A program made the position numbers and the translations under genes. A stretch of DNA of 22,202 bases from Chlorokybus atmophyticus (taxonomy: Eukaryota > Streptophyta > Chlorokybophyceae > Chlorokybales > Chlorokybaceae). The DNA lies in assembly GCA_009103225.1 (NCBI GenBank), contig RHPI01002069.1, positions 1,704,917-1,727,118 of the forward strand. Reading direction: 5' to 3'. Position 1 is the stretch's first letter; the number at the start of each line of letters is the position of its first letter. This document shows, one piece after another, positions 20,896 through 22,202 of the stretch. Under the pieces are notes generated by a model. It saw only the letters and a program-made list of their open reading frames with translations. It did no database searches and was not told where the DNA came from.

Positions 20896-22159
20896 CAACA
20901 ACAACAACAACAAGTTGAAGAAAGTGAAGGGGAGATGATCTCATCTCGAGAGGTTTACAGCAATGGTGTTGAACAGCTTGATATTGTTGATGAGGACGAC
21001 AGCGATATCGATGTTGATGAGGAGGACGACATGCGCGAGTTTGCACAGCGGGTGAGCGCCATTGAAGACAACTCTCATCGTCAACAACAACAACAGCAGC
21101 GGCGGAGCGAAGAGGGGCCAGCGAGCACCAGCGGCAGAGAAAGAGTTTTGGTTAACAATGGCAGCAGAGATAACAGGAGCACGCGCAGCGGAGGCAACAA
21201 CAATACCAACAACAGCAAACCGCAGAGCCGGAGAGGGCCACTCAACGCCGTACAACGCGCGAGGTGAGTGTTGGTGTTGCTGCTGTTGTTGTGTTTTTTG
21301 GTTTGTTGTTCATGTTGTTGTTGTTGTTGTGCACGCTAACTCGCTTCTCTCAGGGAGGCCGAGGCCCAGGCCCAGGCCCAGTCGTCCAAGTCGGGTCTCT
21401 CCCCTGGCCGCGGTCAGACCGCCACCGCCACCGCCGCCGAGCGCAGCAGCACACGGAACGCAGACCACCATCAGCAGCAGGACACCGAACGGAGCGGGGG
21501 GGACCCGTCGCTGGCGTTCAGAAAAGGACCGAGAATGGTAGGGGGATAGCAAGCCATGCTGTTGTTGAGGTGATGTGTGGATGGATGTGTGTGTGTGAGC
21601 GCACGCGTGGTAGATGTGAGGTCTCAGGCTTTCTTTGTTCAGACACACGCGTGCGCGCGTGTGTGTACGTGTGGCTGCACGTGTGTGTTGTATCAGCGTT
21701 TCTGTACGTGTGCGTGTGCGCGTGCGCGTGCGCGTGCGCGTGCGCGTGCGTGTGTGTGTGCTTATCACGATCTGTCCTGTCTGCATCCAGCCCGGTTTCG
21801 AGCCTTACACTCTGGAGGACTACCAGCGCATGCGCGGTCCCGGCTACTACGAGCTGGGCAAGCTGGGTCCCGACCTGGACGTGGACGCGCTCGCGGAGAA
21901 GAAGGCAAAGATCGACAAGGCCAAGAGTTACGCGCAGGAGGCGAGAGCCAACAACATAAGCACAACCAATGGGGTCAGTAAAGAGGCATTATGCGCATTG
22001 TGCACTGCTTGACTGAGGTGGAGATGTTGTACAAGTTGTTGTGTCCCGACTATGTGTGTCTCCTCTGTCCTGCAGGTTGATGGCAGCAGACAGGGGAAGC
22101 GGGTTGAAAAATCTGCAGACAAGCCGTCCACACGCAAAAAGGTGCGCTTACCTGAATAA
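19650..22159 (+). CDS. SPATA4: Long SPATA4-type CH protein with Q-rich linker
   Basis: Exons: 19650-19780, 19907-20048, 20376-20485, 20565-21263, 21354-21537, 21791-21973, 22076-22159, giving 510 aa. A Gly-rich leader (8-18) precedes a CH_2/DUF1042 domain (about 22-127) with REVIRWLLSLDLSYP and RRDFSNGFLVAEIFSRYFPS, matching SPATA4, a sperm/axoneme protein. Residues about 157-244 are glutamine-rich, ending in 18 consecutive Gln. An acidic stretch follows (267-283), then an Ala/Gln/Ser-rich linker. Exon 6 carries a second conserved-looking motif, FEPYTLEDYQRMR...YYELGKLGPDLD (425-452), and a charged helix; I have seen similar PYTL-DY/LGPDL motifs in ciliary JHY-type proteins, from memory and unverified. 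The second intron is GC-AG. The 3' end is least certain: reading through AAG at 22141 gives a stop at 22159, but a donor GTGCGC there could lead to an exon outside the window. It is divergent to its short paralogue. Confidence 0.82.
20148..20210. repeat. (TGA)n run with facing ATC/TCA run
   Basis: About eight TGA trinucleotides (20148-20173) are followed after some 20 nt by CATTATCATCATCATTGTC. Together they form a potential hairpin inside the GC-AG intron of the long CH gene. Confidence 0.75.
20860..20913 (+). repeat. CAG/CAA run coding for 18 Gln
   Basis: Eighteen consecutive Gln codons, CAG-rich first and then a pure CAA run, form the end of the Q-rich segment in the long CH protein (residues 227-244). 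The pure sub-runs should vary in length between strains. Confidence 0.95.
21707..21761 (+). repeat. (GTGCGC)n-(GT)n tract in long CH gene intron 5
   Basis: Uninterrupted alternating purine/pyrimidine built on GTGCGC units that decay into GT. It ends about 30 bp before the exon 6 acceptor, with a pyrimidine-rich TCTGTCCTGTCTGCATCCAG between. This is the strongest Z-DNA-prone stretch in the window. Confidence 0.9.
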
Positions 22160-22202
22160 CAGTTGCTTTGAGCAGACAGTGAGCTGCGTTGTTGGGGAGA
22201 GG
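22160..22202. other. Window edge after long CH gene
   Basis: Only 43 bp follow the presumed stop. They hold either the start of a 3' UTR or, if the AAG|GTGCGC donor is used, intron sequence. Nothing else can be said. Confidence 0.5.

Noticed and set aside
20387-21046. 219-codon minus-strand frame with Val/Ala/Leu runs
   Set aside because: Antisense translation of the CAG/CAA repeat in the long CH gene.
1-22202. tRNA, rRNA, CRISPR array or intact transposon
   Set aside because: No cloverleaf, rRNA core sequence, regularly spaced repeats, transposase motifs or terminal inverted repeats with target-site duplications were recognised on either strand.

Overview
This is nuclear DNA of a photosynthetic, flagellated eukaryote, most likely a green alga. 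The genes are rich in introns, with GT-AG junctions and mostly TGCAG-type acceptors. One haem/chlorophyll-pathway enzyme carries what looks like a plastid transit peptide, and there are two cilium/sperm-type calponin-homology (CH) genes. TGTAA, the green-algal polyadenylation-type signal, lies after two of the stop codons, and a plant telo-box sits in one promoter. The species cannot be fixed from the sequence alone.

Layout: bases 1 to about 5,170 form an AT-richer gene desert. It holds simple repeats and several minus-strand stretches that read like decayed coding sequence but match no family I recognise. Five genes follow. (1) UROD, plus strand, 5177-8549, 8 exons, 411 aa: uroporphyrinogen decarboxylase with a transit-peptide-like N-terminus. 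(2) TBCA, minus strand, 9247-10467, 3 exons, 114 aa: tubulin-binding cofactor A. (3) SPT16, plus strand, 10970-17263, 25 exons, 1055 aa: the large subunit of the FACT histone chaperone. (4) A short SPATA4-type CH-domain gene, minus strand, 17872-19230, 3 exons, 133 aa. (5) A long SPATA4-type CH-domain gene, plus strand, 19650-22159, 7 exons, about 510 aa, with a glutamine-rich middle and a second conserved C-terminal motif. All exon models were built by hand; reading phase is preserved across every junction and the joined frames end in a stop codon.

The genes alternate strictly in direction (+ - + - +), so each intergenic gap is either a convergent 3' region (about 700 and 610 bp) or a divergent shared promoter (about 500 and 420 bp). 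The TBCA/SPT16 shared promoter carries two E2F-like sites and a telo-box, which would suit S-phase expression of FACT. The CH pair is an inverted duplication: both copies have introns at the same two codon positions and phases, but only one copy has a long C-terminal extension. That pair, the two-module structure of the longer copy, its non-canonical GC-AG intron, the hairpin-rich introns and the fossil coding blocks in the desert are the most noteworthy observations.
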